From Protonemura montana (Eukaryota > Arthropoda > Insecta > Plecoptera > Nemouridae): a stretch of DNA of 64,000 nt. Below the pieces are notes generated by a model, which was not told the DNA's origin, did not search any database, and saw only the letters and a list, made by a program, of their open reading frames with translations. The first letter of the stretch is position 1, and the number at the start of each line of letters is the position of its first letter. A program made the translations under genes and the position numbers. Below are positions 1 to 11,640 of the stretch, in pieces. The stretch covers positions 28,683,351 through 28,747,350 of the forward strand of contig OX387604.1 in NCBI GenBank assembly GCA_947568835.1. The letters are read 5' to 3'.

Positions 1-377
1 CAGCCACCCCCAGCCACCTCCAGCCACCCCAGCCCACCCCCAGCCACCTCCAGCCCACCCCCAGCCACCCCCAGCCCACCCCCAGCCAGCACCAGCCAGT
101 ACCAGCCAGCACCAGCCAGTACCAGCCAGCACCAGCCAGCACCAGCCAGCACCAGCCAGCACCAGCCAGCACCAGCCAGCACCAGCCGGCACCAGCCAGC
201 ACCAGCCAGCACCAGCCAGCACCAGCCAGCACCAGCCAGCACCAGCCAGCACCAGCCAGCACCAGCCAGCACCAGCCAGCACCAGCCAGCACCAGCCACC
301 CCCAGCTAGCACCAGCCAGCACCAGCCAGCACCAGCCAGCACCAGCCAGCACCAGCCAGCACCAGCCAGCACCAGCC
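1..377. repeat. 10-bp minisatellite (ACCAGCCAGC)n
   Basis: The window opens inside a tandem array. The first ~85 bases are a degenerate CCAGCCACCC form and the rest is a nearly perfect 10-bp unit, ACCAGCCAGC, with rare variants (AGT for AGC near 110-120, CCCCCAGCTAGC near 300). The array is cut by the window edge, so its full length is unknown. No gene is associated with it. Confidence 0.95.
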
Positions 378-1613
378 AGAAATATCGGATTAGAATATTG
401 TCTGAAAAGATTGAAATCTTTAGCAACATTTTGCAGCGAAAATACATTCAACAAAGTTTTGACCAACTACAATTTACGATAGTTGAAATAATTTTTAGAA
501 CGTTTATCACGTTTTACAGACAGAAGTTTGCAACACAATATTTTTAATCAAACTTGAACAGATTTGTTAAACAAACTCAAATGTTCAAGTTTTTCAATCC
601 TCTTTTGTATGCATTTTTTTATAAGTTTAAGGGAGTTTTAGTTTAGAATTTTTACCTGTAGGTATCATTCAAAATATTCGCATTTTCTTATGTAAAAGCA
701 TTTCCCTAGTTCTTTAAAACTTGTTCCACGAGCTGCAACGATTCGGCTTCACTTTTTATTTACCAAAACAAACAAACACATGCTCATCCTGCAACGCTAC
801 TCACATTCCCAAGTAGTAAAACTGGAATTGGCTGAGATTTAAGAAGTTTAGAATGGAAACACCTCATGCATAAAAATTGCATAATCTCAGAAATTCTCGT
901 CGTCTCTTTCTATGGAGCTCCAATATAAGGGTAAAAACATAACGATTTTTTATACGTCTACGCCTTAAAACATTTGAAAAATGATAAGTATTTTTGTACC
1001 TTCAAACCTGTACCTTTACAATGATCGTGTAGCTTTTTCCCGGAAACTTCACAATGGTTTTTCTCATTTCCGCAAGAAATGGTGTGGCTAGTCGATTTTA
1101 TCTGGCAGCACCCCTCCCAGCATTCGTAGAGCATCTCTGGAGCATGCACGATCTGTTACTGATCTATCTCACATGTCAGGGAATGCTATCTTCGACTGAT
1201 CTGATATCAACAGGCTGTCCTGTCATATAGACAACCTCGCGGATGCCACGGACCCAGGATCGAACCAAGGAACAAGCGACCAAGATGATCGCTGACAACA
1301 ACGTTCTTCACAACCCTCTTGAATCAATCCAGTCGAAATGTCGTACCGAATCGATCACAAAGTATTCGTTCGGCGTGGATTTCTTTTCAATTCACCATTT
1401 TTGTATTGGATTATACGAATTATGATAACTAATACATTTATTATGAAGTTTCATTGTCATTCATTTTACTGAACGGGATTAATATTGCCAATACGAGATG
1501 AATAAATTAATAAGATTAAAACAAAAAGATAGCAAGTAACTTGGGAATCTTTTTCTCTCCAATTTGTAGCTTCCAAAACCAAATGCACTTTTACAAACCA
1601 GATATCAAATCAT

Positions 1614-1636
1614 CCCCCCCCCCCCCCCCCCCCCCC
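1614..1636. repeat. Homopolymer C tract, 23 nt
   Basis: An uninterrupted run of 23 C followed by a short (ACC)n stretch. Two more long C runs occur at 2798-2818 and 5573-5594. Confidence 0.9.
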
Positions 1637-2249
1637 ACCACCACCACTTAATTTTTCTTTCTGTCTCTCTTAGAAATAATGTCTTCCAAGAAAAGTGAGA
1701 CGATCGGTTTAGCAATACTAAAGATAGTAAATATTTGCATTTAAGAATTTCTCATACATCTCAAGAGATCGCTAAGTGTGATTATTTCCTTCGTGACATT
1801 TCTTGGGGTCATCTTTGTTAGTTGGTAAGAAAAGTTGCAAGTGCAGTTGTAATTGCTTATCATAGATGAGTCACTTTAAGACAAAGACTCCACTTAATAA
1901 GTTATGAATGAAGCTACTTATTTCTCCTATCAATAGTAACCAGCTTTGAATCTTTTAATCTTTTAGTATCTGCATTGCTGTCAGCAGAAGATAGAGTTTA
2001 GATATATGTTTTTATTTTCAACGTTAATTAGGTATTATCACTAGTTAATAAATGAAATTATATCATTTCATAGAACTGATTGAAATGTTCAGAGTCCTAC
2101 GATTAAATGCAAACATTATGTAATTTAAAAGTAAATCCATTTTTTCCCGCAGAATTTTTGTCAATTCAATATTCAAGTAAATAAATAAATGTGTTTGTTC
2201 TGCACTTTAACTTTTTGGTAAACTTTTGTAATAATAAAATTGTTTCTAG

Positions 2250-2402
2250 TTTGTGATGGTTTTTAGACTCATGTCTACTTGATTTATACTTAGCACTAGT
2301 TTTAACAAACAATATTTCAAATGGGTTTTCAATGCTAAGTAAAGGACAACTTCATCGCTGTTTTTTTACTTAGCATTCAAACCCCATTTCAAATAGTTGT
2401 TG
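2250..2402. repeat. Foldback (hairpin) element, short-loop copy
   Basis: Two arms with TTTCAAAT..GGGTTTTCAATGCTAAGTAAA and its near reverse complement flank a short loop. The left flank (TTTGTGATGGTTTTTAGACT and following) recurs almost identically at about 27,528, so this is a second member of the hairpin family best seen at 27,582-27,782. This copy lacks the longer central loop of that one. It carries no coding capacity. Confidence 0.7.
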
Positions 2403-2797
2403 TTGTTTCCAGTTATTTTGTTTTACATTTGCAGGAAAACACTGGAATCAGAATTGAGGGGGAAAAAATGGCTCAGACTTCCTTCACTGATTCTCTTTAA
2501 GTGCGATAGGCGATCGCTTGGGTACGGATTTGATGACACACCTCGAATTAGGGGATGAAAAAACGAAAATCGAGTTATAAAGTTGTTCTGATTCATACCC
2601 AATCTGTTTCTTGATTTAAAGAACTGCTTTTCATTCTTTTTTGATTTCCAAATACCTATAGAGTATGGAAATGTTGTTTCTTCAAATTTTCTGTCACGAG
2701 CTCCGCAAAAACATGCTGGTTCTCCGCAAATCAGGAAAAGACTCGGCAATTGGGCGTAACCTTGAAAGTTAACCTTGAAAGTTAACCTTGATGGGAA

Positions 2798-2818
2798 CCC
2801 CCCCCCCCCCCCCCCCCC
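2798..2818. repeat. Homopolymer C tract, 21 nt
   Basis: Pure C run immediately after a short direct repeat of AACCTTGAAAGTT (2758-2790). Confidence 0.9.
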
Positions 2819-3039
2819 ACCCCTGGCAACTTTGATGGCAGTTAACGCAGATTAATAAACTGTCGTCGCCTTAAAGTGTTGTTTAAATTTCGCATGGTTT
2901 TATCGTTTGAAAGAAAGACGATGTATTCTTTAAGTGTGGTTTCGATCAGTTAATTATGCCTGACAGAAGTCAATACAGGATGAAAAACATGAAATGAACA
3001 CACGATCAGGAGTTTTAGCAAGAAATATCCATGTTTTAA

Positions 3040-4236
3040 AAGTGCACTCAAAGTGCACTCAAAGTGCACTCAAAGTGCACTCAAAGTGCACTCAAAGTGC
3101 ACTCAAAGTGCACTCAAAGTGCACTCAAAGTGCACTCAAAGTGCACTCAAAGTGCTCTCAAAGTGCACTCAAAGTGCACTCAAAGTGCTCTCAAAGTGCA
3201 CTCAAAGTGCACTCAAAGTGCTCTCAAAGTGCACTCAAAGTGCTCTCAAAGTGCACTCAAAGTGCACTCAAAGTGCACTCAAAGTGCACTCAAAGTGCAC
3301 TCAAAGTGCACTCAAAGTGCACTCAAAGTGCACTCAAAGTGCACTCAAAGTGCACTCAAAGTGCTCTCAAAGTGCACTCAAAGTGCACTCAAAGTGCTCT
3401 CAAAGTGCACTCAAAGTGCACTCAAAGTGCACTCAAAGTGCTCTCAAAGTGCACTCAAAGTGCACTCAAAGTGCTCTCAAAGTGCACTCAAAGTGCACTC
3501 AAAGTGCTCTCAAAGTGCACTCAAAGTGCTCTCAAAGTGCACTCAAAGTGCACTCAAAGTGCACTCAAAGTGCACTCAAAGTGCACTCAAAGTGCACTCA
3601 AAGTGCTCTCAAAGTGCACTCAAAGTGCACTCAAAGTGCACTCAAAGTGCACTCAAAGTGCACTCAAAGTGCACTCAAAGTGCTCTCAAAGTGCACTCAA
3701 AGTGCACTCAAAGTGCACTCAAAGTGCTCTCAAAGTGCACTCAAAGTGCACTCAAAGTGCACTCAAAGTGCACTCAAAGTACACTCAAAGTGCTCTCAAA
3801 GTGCTCTCAAAGTGCACTCAAAGTGCACTCAAAGTGCTCTCAAAGTGCACTCAAAGTGCACTCAAAGTGCACTCAAAGTGCACTCAAAGTGCACTCAAAG
3901 TGCACTCAAAGTGCTCTCAAAGTGCACTCAAAGTGCTCTCAAAGTGCTCTCAAAGTGCACTCAAAGTGCACTCAAAGTGCACTCAAAGTGCTCTCAAAGT
4001 GCTCTCAAAGTGCACTCAAAGTGCTCTCAAAGTGCTCTCAAAGTGCACTCAAAGTGCACTCAAAGTGCACTCAAAGTGCACTCAAAGTGCACTCAAAGTG
4101 CACTCAAAGTGCACTCAAAGTGCACTCAAAGTGCTCTCAAAGTGCACTCAAAGTGCTCTCAAAGTGCACTCAAAGTGCACTCAAAGTGCTCTCAAAGTGC
4201 ACTCAAAGTGCACTCAAAGTGCACTCAAAGTGCTCT
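3040..4236. repeat. 11-bp minisatellite (ACTCAAAGTGC)n, about 108 units
   Basis: A long, almost perfect array of an 11-bp unit, ACTCAAAGTGC, with a recurrent variant TCTCAAAGTGC and a single ACACTC variant near 3780. Because 11 is not a multiple of 3 and the unit makes no stop codon, all three forward frames are open and encode the same 11-residue period (SKCTQSALKVH). These long open frames (up to 441 codons) are therefore a by-product of the repeat. No promoter, homology or splice structure suggests translation. Confidence 0.95.
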
Positions 4237-4319
4237 TTGAGAAAAGTAATGTCGTCATTTGTTTAGTGGCACGGTCAAAAGTAACTTCATCGTTGTTAAA
4301 TGCTGTTAAAACTCATTAA

Positions 4320-7300
4320 TGCTACTGTTGGATAACTTTAACCAAACAGTGAAATATCTTTGAATAAAAATAACGTAAATTAATAAAATGACTGTTATTT
4401 ACAAACCATTGAATTTAAACGCACTTCCCGAGTTATCGGAATTGGACATAATACGGGTCAGGTTAGGTAGTATGGTAGTATGGTGGTGCGGAACCAGCTT
4501 TTAGCAGTATTGGATTGCAAAGACAAGGGGATTCCTCTTTAATACCATCCGTGTTCAATGAAAGCTACATAGAGCTTTAGGCTACCATTTCAATGCTATT
4601 CTAGTCTAGCTCTTTGCGTAATATTCGTGAGCTCATTCATTGCCTAGCACTGCCTACTATTGCCTACTATTGCCTACTACTGCCTACTACTACCTAGTGC
4701 CGCTGCCGACAATCAATTCTACAACCGCGATCCAAAACACCACCATCACCAACCCTTCCCTTCATTTTATAATCTAATGAAAAACAGTTAAATTAACTTA
4801 CCTTTTTCTTTCGAGTTCTTTCTCAAGTAATGTTGTTTAAATCGTTCCCTCGCCGTGTCGCGGACATAGAAGGTTTTTGGTTTTGCTTCCTTCGAGACCT
4901 GAGTCTTTGGGGTTATAAACGTTCACAAATTGGCTCTTTGTGAGGAAACTTGATCCTATATCCCGGGAATAGAGATCAAACTTCAAGACAGTTTCAAGTT
5001 GAGTTTTCTGGTGCTAATGAGAACAACGATACCGTATACAAGAGTAATGGAGCGAACGATTCGGACCTGTTTGAGGTTTTTATTGAAAGGTCGCGTGGAG
5101 AACGAATCTTGTCCCCAATCATCTGGGGGATATTGCCATCGAATTAGTTCTATGACACTTTTTCTTTTCAAATCACACCAACTTCGTTATATCGCACTGA
5201 ATGAAACCAGACGAACAAAATAATTTCCCATATTTATTACCAATATACCCTGACACACATGGCGAGGTAACTACAATAGCAATCAATCGCTTCATCAAAA
5301 CTTTTCCATCAGGTACACGCGATAAAACACGATTGTTTTATTCACAAAAGACATTGCGTCGGCAATGTCATCGATTCTATATATTTTTTCCATGGCCTAA
5401 TTTACAAAATTTGAATAAATCCCATTCGTAAGTAAGCATATGCAATCGAGTTATGTGATTCAATCCCCTCCCTTGACATGTTGATTATATAGGAGGAAAT
5501 ATAAAGTCGGGAATAGGGATGCAAGGCAGTTGAAGGCGTTAGATCAAACCCTGCCCGGGTGGGTGCCTCTCTCCCCCCCCCCCCCCCCCCCCCCTTCACA
5601 GTCATCCCCCTAGCCAGCCAGCCTGCCGCACATTGCCTGCTTGGCACACAGTAATTTCATTTCAAACAGAAACCGTGACTCGACTTGGAATTTGAATTCC
5701 ATTGGATGAAGCAAATCGAACGAAAACCTAGGGAATCTAATCCTATAGCCTACGCGTTTGATGTAAATCATCATTTCATGAGCTCAATTTACCTAGCAGC
5801 ATTCACTTCTAGTGCATGGCCGTGGTCTAATCTGCATCCACTAGTAAGCTATACTAAATGCTTTCTATCGGAAGAAATTAAGCCTGCTCTTTCAGAGAAC
5901 CTAGATTGGTCATTCGAACCCTTGGATTAGGGGTTGTTTAATGATCCTAATCGCACTATAAGATGGTCCAATTAAAGATAGAAAATCAACAGATGAACTC
6001 TGCGAGTTGTGACCTAGCAATATTAGTGTCTCGTAAAATTCTGTCGTTGAACATAGAATCAAAGCTTAACTGTAAGCGCAGCAAAATTTAGGTCAAAAAT
6101 CGTTCTTCGCTTTACACCATTAACATTCTGATGGTAAAGGCAGGTCATAAAATGAAATATAAATTAACAACCTTTATCGTTTTCATAGAATATAAACCAT
6201 ATCAAAATTTGATCAAATGAACCATCGCATGGCAACATAGTGGAGAGATTTTATGCAACCCCAAAGACCACGTCATATTTTATTCATTCATGCCGAGCAA
6301 AGTTTAACCCGTGGTTGTGAGGCTTAAACCAAGTCATAATTTAACATAAGTTATTCCCGTGGGATTTCGGCCCCATTCCTCACATTAAGTTGACACTAAT
6401 TGTTCGACTTGTTTAACAGCTGAGCATACAGAGACCATCAACTGCCTAAACAGTCCACCAATTTCATCCTCATAAATCTGCTTGGCAAAATGTGCTAGGG
6501 TTAGGGGAGCTTCGGGGTAGGGAACACCCTCGTACTACAAGCACGTTCGTCAAGACTAGAACACTTTTGGAAGAACCTAGTTTTAACTTCTAAAGATATT
6601 CACAGACATTTGATATGATATTAAAAATGATCAAATAAATGCAACACTTATGTAATGTACGTATTATGGGTAAAAATATCCAGATTACAAAGATTGCATT
6701 GCGTCACAGGCATAGCGAAATATAGATGACCACTGACCACAAATTCGAAAGAATTCCATGATCAATGCGCGTTCTAACCGATTTCTTCGAGTTCTATTCC
6801 GGTATTTCACCGATGTCTGTGTCAGTGTGGTAGACAGGTACACCCCACATGATTGTGAATGCTCTGACACAATTTCATATTAAAAAAAAAGGAAAAAAAT
6901 CAATTGACTCATCTATTGATCAACACCTCAACAGCAGTGTATTTTATTTTTCACATGATATACCATTATATTATTCCCATATCCTCCTTAAAGAAACCAA
7001 TATGATAGTGTGTCAAAGCTATTCCATGCTATCATCCCCCATCATCATGTTTCGCTGCACATGTTAAATTAATGTACTATCTGAACTAGCAATATTTGAC
7101 AGGGCGTGGATTTTCGTGGTGAAAATTCGATCGTCCTTTTCTAAAGTCCGTGACAAGCTGTCTGTCACCTATATGCAGTCAGTGCTACTAGATACCACCA
7201 TGAATTCAACCTCAAGGGATTGGGTCTTCACTTTTCGGCCATCAATTCTACAAATTGAAAGGGTAGGGACGAGGTATTCTGAATTGCGATCAATACAATA

Positions 7301-9640
7301 CGAACGATACCAAGAGAATATATAGAACAGAAACAGTTAGTGGTGAGAAGAGATGAGATGAGAGGGTGCATGGGTGGCTGGCAAGAAGGGGGAGGGGGGG
7401 GGGGGGTGTGCCCGGTCGAAACAAAGAGAAATAAATGATGAAAGTGTTCAGCTAAAAGTCATTGTGTTAGTGTGATTTCATTCAAATAAGACATATTAAA
7501 TGCAAGCTAGATTCGTCTCAATTGAATACCCATAGCTGCTTCTTCTATTTCCCTAATTTCTCCTCAACTTTTGTTACTTGAGTGCGCACACCATTTGCAG
7601 TTTCATCTTTGGTTTCAGTTCGTGTAAAATTATATCAATTTTTTGTTTCGATTCAATTATTGAATTGTTAATCTCCCGTCATCACGTAGCCGCTTCCCAT
7701 GCTGGGCTATTTTCAATGCAGGCTAGATTCCGTGTATATAATTGGGTTCGCTAAAGATAGACAGGCCTCCCGAAGAGGGAAATCTTTTAAAATAGGTATG
7801 GCTTAAACCCATCGGAAACCAAAAGACCGGCGCGTAAAATTATTTACAAAAATCTGCTATCTGAAGTTTTCAAAAGATATACGTCATTTGCTTGTCTGCA
7901 AGAACATACGATATGACAGCCGATCGGAAACTTGATAGGTACTTGGTTACTTACTATTTTGACACTTGCTTTTTCAATCTTTCCTATGTGTAAATTGAAT
8001 ATGGTAAAAACCTAACCTAAAATTGATTCAAATCCGTTCGTGTTCGGTGAAATTTAATGCATTTATATTGCCCAGTTCTTCTATAAAATGTGACATTAAT
8101 CAAATTCAGGTTCAAAGCAGCAAAAAATGAACATTCAATAGTTACGTGCCGGATAGCTACACCACGTGGCGAATGACGTCATCCAACCCGACAAGCGTGC
8201 CACTTTGCCGTTAGTAACACAATTATGAACACAATTATGAACACAATAATGAACACAATTATGAACACACCTTACCTTCAATCGCTGTCTCAAGCAGTGT
8301 TCGTCTCAAATAAATTCGTGTGGTGATATCGCAAGAAATGATCACAACAGATCTTACAAACTTCACTTCGTTACACTTCAAGTCAACTTTAAACAAAATA
8401 AATAAATACGAATAGTCTTTCACTATCTAATTTCAAATACACAAAAAAAGACTTTAAAACACGTAACTAAAATAAATCAACGTAACAAACGAACGCACAG
8501 AAACGAGAAAACAACACGAATTGAACGAACACGCGGTAGCCTAGCACACAGAGATAGAAATAATCACGACTCTGTGGGGGCAATGTCAAACGCAAACCCG
8601 ACTAGACCTACTACCGCCGCTATGCGGCAACTATAGGCATCCTTTCGAAGAGAATAACAACCAAAAATACATCAAAGCTAGATTAATATGCACATAGACA
8701 TTCACTTACGCACAGAATCATTGCCACTACTAGAGACATATAGCTGTCTCATGATAATGATTGTGAACTTAGCCATTTTAATGTTTGAAAGTCAGTATTC
8801 TATCGAGGGTTTCTACTAATCGTCCACATGGAACCCGATAAGGGTCATAGACCACATTTAATCTACTCTGTGGGTTTCATGAAGCGATCAGTGAGTCTGA
8901 TATATATGGGATTCCTGGAGTGTGATATTATTTTACTACAACTGCATTTCACACTGCATTTCATCTTTGCTGTTACGAAATACAAATGTACTTTAGAGCA
9001 AACTCAACATGAAGATACCATTAGATTAAGAATACCTTGCTCAGTCTAATGTCTCTCGTAGATCTACGTTTTTAAGTCGAATGATAAGCGATGGTTTTCC
9101 AATGGGACGACAAAAAAATTGATATTGTTTGATATTGACAGCCAGATTGATTTACTATTGAAAATAAACCAAATCATCTGAATGATCAGAAGCAAAATCT
9201 TCTTATCTATATTTTTTTATGTCACATATTCCCGAATCCGGTTGATACGAAAGTTTCAGCTTGTGATGGTGCAAATTTGGTAACTCCTAAATAATGCCCC
9301 CCAAAAAACGCTGGATCCTAAATATATATAAATCTTACATGCTCAGCAATGGGGCGGCTTCGTCTCCAAAGCTAATTGTAGACATGAGAGCATAAGTTAT
9401 CTGCAAAGTGATCATTCAACTGTGCAATTAGGGTACTTCTTCGCCTAACTCCGACAGCATGAATTTCATGAACGGTATGTTTTATATCGAGACTTATAAA
9501 TTTATAAAGAACCTCAAATGTGTCGTCTGTAGACAACGGAATAATCATTTGGAACAAAGCTAAATGAGATATATTTTTAAATCTCTATTTTAATTCTACG
9601 TTAGTTTACAGTAGTAGGTAGGAACATGTTCGGTGCTTGC
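4320..9640. other. Gene-free intergenic stretch
   Basis: No supported gene. Minor items are a TGCCTACTA-type short repeat at 4640-4690, a 22-nt C tract at 5573-5594, a G tract around 7394-7406 and four copies of a 14-bp AACACAATTATGAA-like unit at 8218-8275. All open frames are under 82 codons and look random. Confidence 0.55.
5573..5594. repeat. Homopolymer C tract, 22 nt
   Basis: Uninterrupted C run, the third longer than 20 nt in the first 6 kb of the window. Confidence 0.9.
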
Positions 9641-10485
9641 GTTGAGAGTGCAGGTTCTAGGTAGAGACAGAACGTTAATGTTAAACCGTTGAGTGTGCAG
9701 GTTCTAGGTAGAGACAGAACGTTAATGTTAAACTGTTGAGTGTGCAGGTTCTAGGTAGAGACAGAAGGTTAATGTTAAACCGTTGAGTGTGCAGGTTCTA
9801 GGTAGAGACAGAACGTTAATGTTAAACTGTTGAGTGTGCAGGTTCTAGGTAGAGACAGAACGTTAATGTTAAACCGTTGAGTGTGCAGGTTCTAGGTAGA
9901 GACAGAACGTTAATGTTAAACCGTTGAGTGTGCAGGTTCTAGGTAGAGACAGAACGTTAATGTTAAACCGTTGAGTGTGCAGGTTCTAGGTAGAGACAGA
10001 AAGTTGATGTTAAACCGTTGAGTGTGCAGGTTCTAGGTAGAGACAGAACGTTAATGTTAAACCGTTGAGTGTGCAGGTTCTAGGTAGAGACAGAACGTTA
10101 ATGTTAAACCGTTGAGTGTGCAGGTTCTAGGTAGAGACAGAACGTTGATGTTAAACCGTTGAGTGTGCAGGTTCTAGGTAGAGACAGAACGTTAATGTTA
10201 AACCGTTGAGTGTGCAGGTTCTAGGTAGAGACAGAACGTTAATGTTAAACCGTTGAGTGTGCAGGTTCTAGGTAGAGACAGAACGTTGATGTTAAACCGT
10301 TGAGTGTGCAGGTTCTAGGTAGAGACAGAACGTTAATGTTAAACCGTTGAGTGTGCAGGTTCTAGGTAGAGACAGAACGTTGATGTTAAACCGTTGAGTG
10401 TGCAGGTTCTAGGTAGAGACAGAACGTTAATGTTAAACCGTTGAGTGTGCAGGTTCTAGGTAGAGACAGAACGTTGATGTTAAAC
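9641..10485. repeat. 47-bp tandem array (18 units) made from a foldback-element end
   Basis: Eighteen units of a 47-bp sequence starting GTTGAGTGTGCAGGTTCTAG and ending in GTTAAACC, with few substitutions (ATG or GATG at the same site, rare C/T changes). The array abuts the left arm of the foldback element at 10,486. The same 47-bp sequence occurs once, inverted, at that element's right end (about 10,818-10,864) and once at the left end of the related copy at 24,062. The array is therefore a one-sided tandem expansion of the element terminus. No coding potential. Confidence 0.95.
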
Positions 10486-10864
10486 TTTCTGCGTGAAAGA
10501 TGGCCGCCAAATTACTTTTACCGACAAAAATACTGAGTACCGGAACACTCCGTTAAGTGGAGCCACTGTCTTATAAATTTTAATTTCAATATTTCTCGTA
10601 GGCTTACTCGCTTTTAAGACTTTTTATGCTCAAAAGATCTCCATTAATGTTTACCTCAAAGATTGAAATACACGTAACGATATTCGAAAGCGAGTTAACC
10701 TACGAGAAATATCGAAATTAAATTTCATACGACAGTGGCTCCACTTAACGGAGTGTTCCGGTACTCTGCATTTTTGTCGGTAAGGTAGTCATTTGGCGGC
10801 CATCTTTCACGCAGAAACTGTAACATTGACGTTCTGCCTCTACCTAGAACCTGTACACTTAACG
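10486..10864. mobile_element. Foldback/MITE-like element, copy 1
   Basis: The left arm (TTTCTGCGTGAAAGATGGCC through the segment ending CTCGCTTTT near 10,617) is matched inverted by the right arm (GAAAGCGAG near 10,686 to GGCCATCTTTCACGCAGAAA near 10,817). Arms are about 130 bp, with a centre of about 70 bp, and one 47-bp terminal unit follows on the right. There is no open reading frame for a transposase, so it is non-autonomous. A second copy lies at 24,062-24,490 and a diverged fragment at about 32,485-32,580. I could not define a target-site duplication, so the superfamily is unassigned. Confidence 0.85.
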
Positions 10865-11110
10865 ATGCTATGCAGGGGCAAAGGGCAGGAGAAAGAGCAG
10901 GGGCAAAGGGCAGGGGCAAAGGGCAGGGGCCTGGCATGATCGACGCCAGCAACCCGGACCAGTCAGCACTTGTTCAGGGTCACTGGAAAGAATGCTGAAA
11001 CGGTACATGCAGGTTCCTTCCAACGTTGCTACCACAGTATCTTTTGACAAATATAGAGATTTGATAGCGCTGTTGCTTCTGTTGGTTCTGTAGCTAAAGG
11101 AGCATCACAT

Positions 11111-11640
11111 TTGATTTATTTGTGGTGTTTAACGACGCACTGTTTTGACATCGGCCATGCGGCACTGATTTAATGGCGTCGGTGAATGAGTGGATGATGA
11201 TGATGATGATAATGAACCTTATCTAGCCTAGAAGGGAGGAGGGGAAATCTGGCGCCGGCACGTAGCCTACTCCTGTCGAATAGCACCAAGGGGACCACCG
11301 GCTTAAAGTCCCTTCCGAAGGACGGTACAACTCGAACAACAGGATTCCTCCACAAATCCATGCTGTCGAGAGGTTGATAAGCAAGGCGAGTGAATTTGCT
11401 GTACTAACTTTCATCCCTCCAACCTCTCTCCCGAACAGAACTGGTCATGTGTATGATGGTCACCCATTCAATACCTGACTCAGCGCAGTGTTGCTTAACT
11501 TCGGTGATCTCTTGAGAACCGGTGTTTCCAACACGGCAAACCGTTCAGTGGTCACCCATCCAATACCTGACCCAGCGCAGTGTTGCTGAACTTCGGTGAT
11601 CTCACGAGGACCGGTGTTTCCAACACGGCAAACCATTTGG
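11111..11640 (-). mobile_element. 5S-rRNA-derived SINE, copy A, with duplicated head
   Basis: Read on the minus strand this is a full SINE. The head resembles 5S rRNA (GATCACCGAAGTTAAGCAAC, then a GGATGGGTGACC-like box). The body contains CCTTCGGAAGGGAC. The tail carries a (CAT)n stretch and ends GTCGTTAAACACCACAAAT. The 5S-like segment holds the internal control region that recruits RNA polymerase III in 5S genes, which is known for SINE3-class elements. Two consecutive head copies of about 92 bp are present (11,452-11,545 and 11,546-11,640). Family identity rests on my reading of the 5S similarity. Confidence 0.85.

Larger units (their letters stand above)
378..3039. other. Gene-free AT-rich stretch
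   Basis: I find no coding region, RNA gene or clear element here apart from two pure C tracts and a foldback element near 2250-2400, listed separately. All open frames are short and have no recognisable protein features. Confidence 0.6.

Noticed and set aside
2994..4319. Three overlapping open frames of about 400 codons on the plus strand
   Set aside because: They arise from the stop-free 11-bp minisatellite, which encodes the same peptide period in every frame; no independent evidence of a gene.
9641..10485. CRISPR-like array (regular 47-bp repeats)
   Set aside because: The repeats are contiguous with no unique spacers and the host is a eukaryote; it is a tandem satellite.
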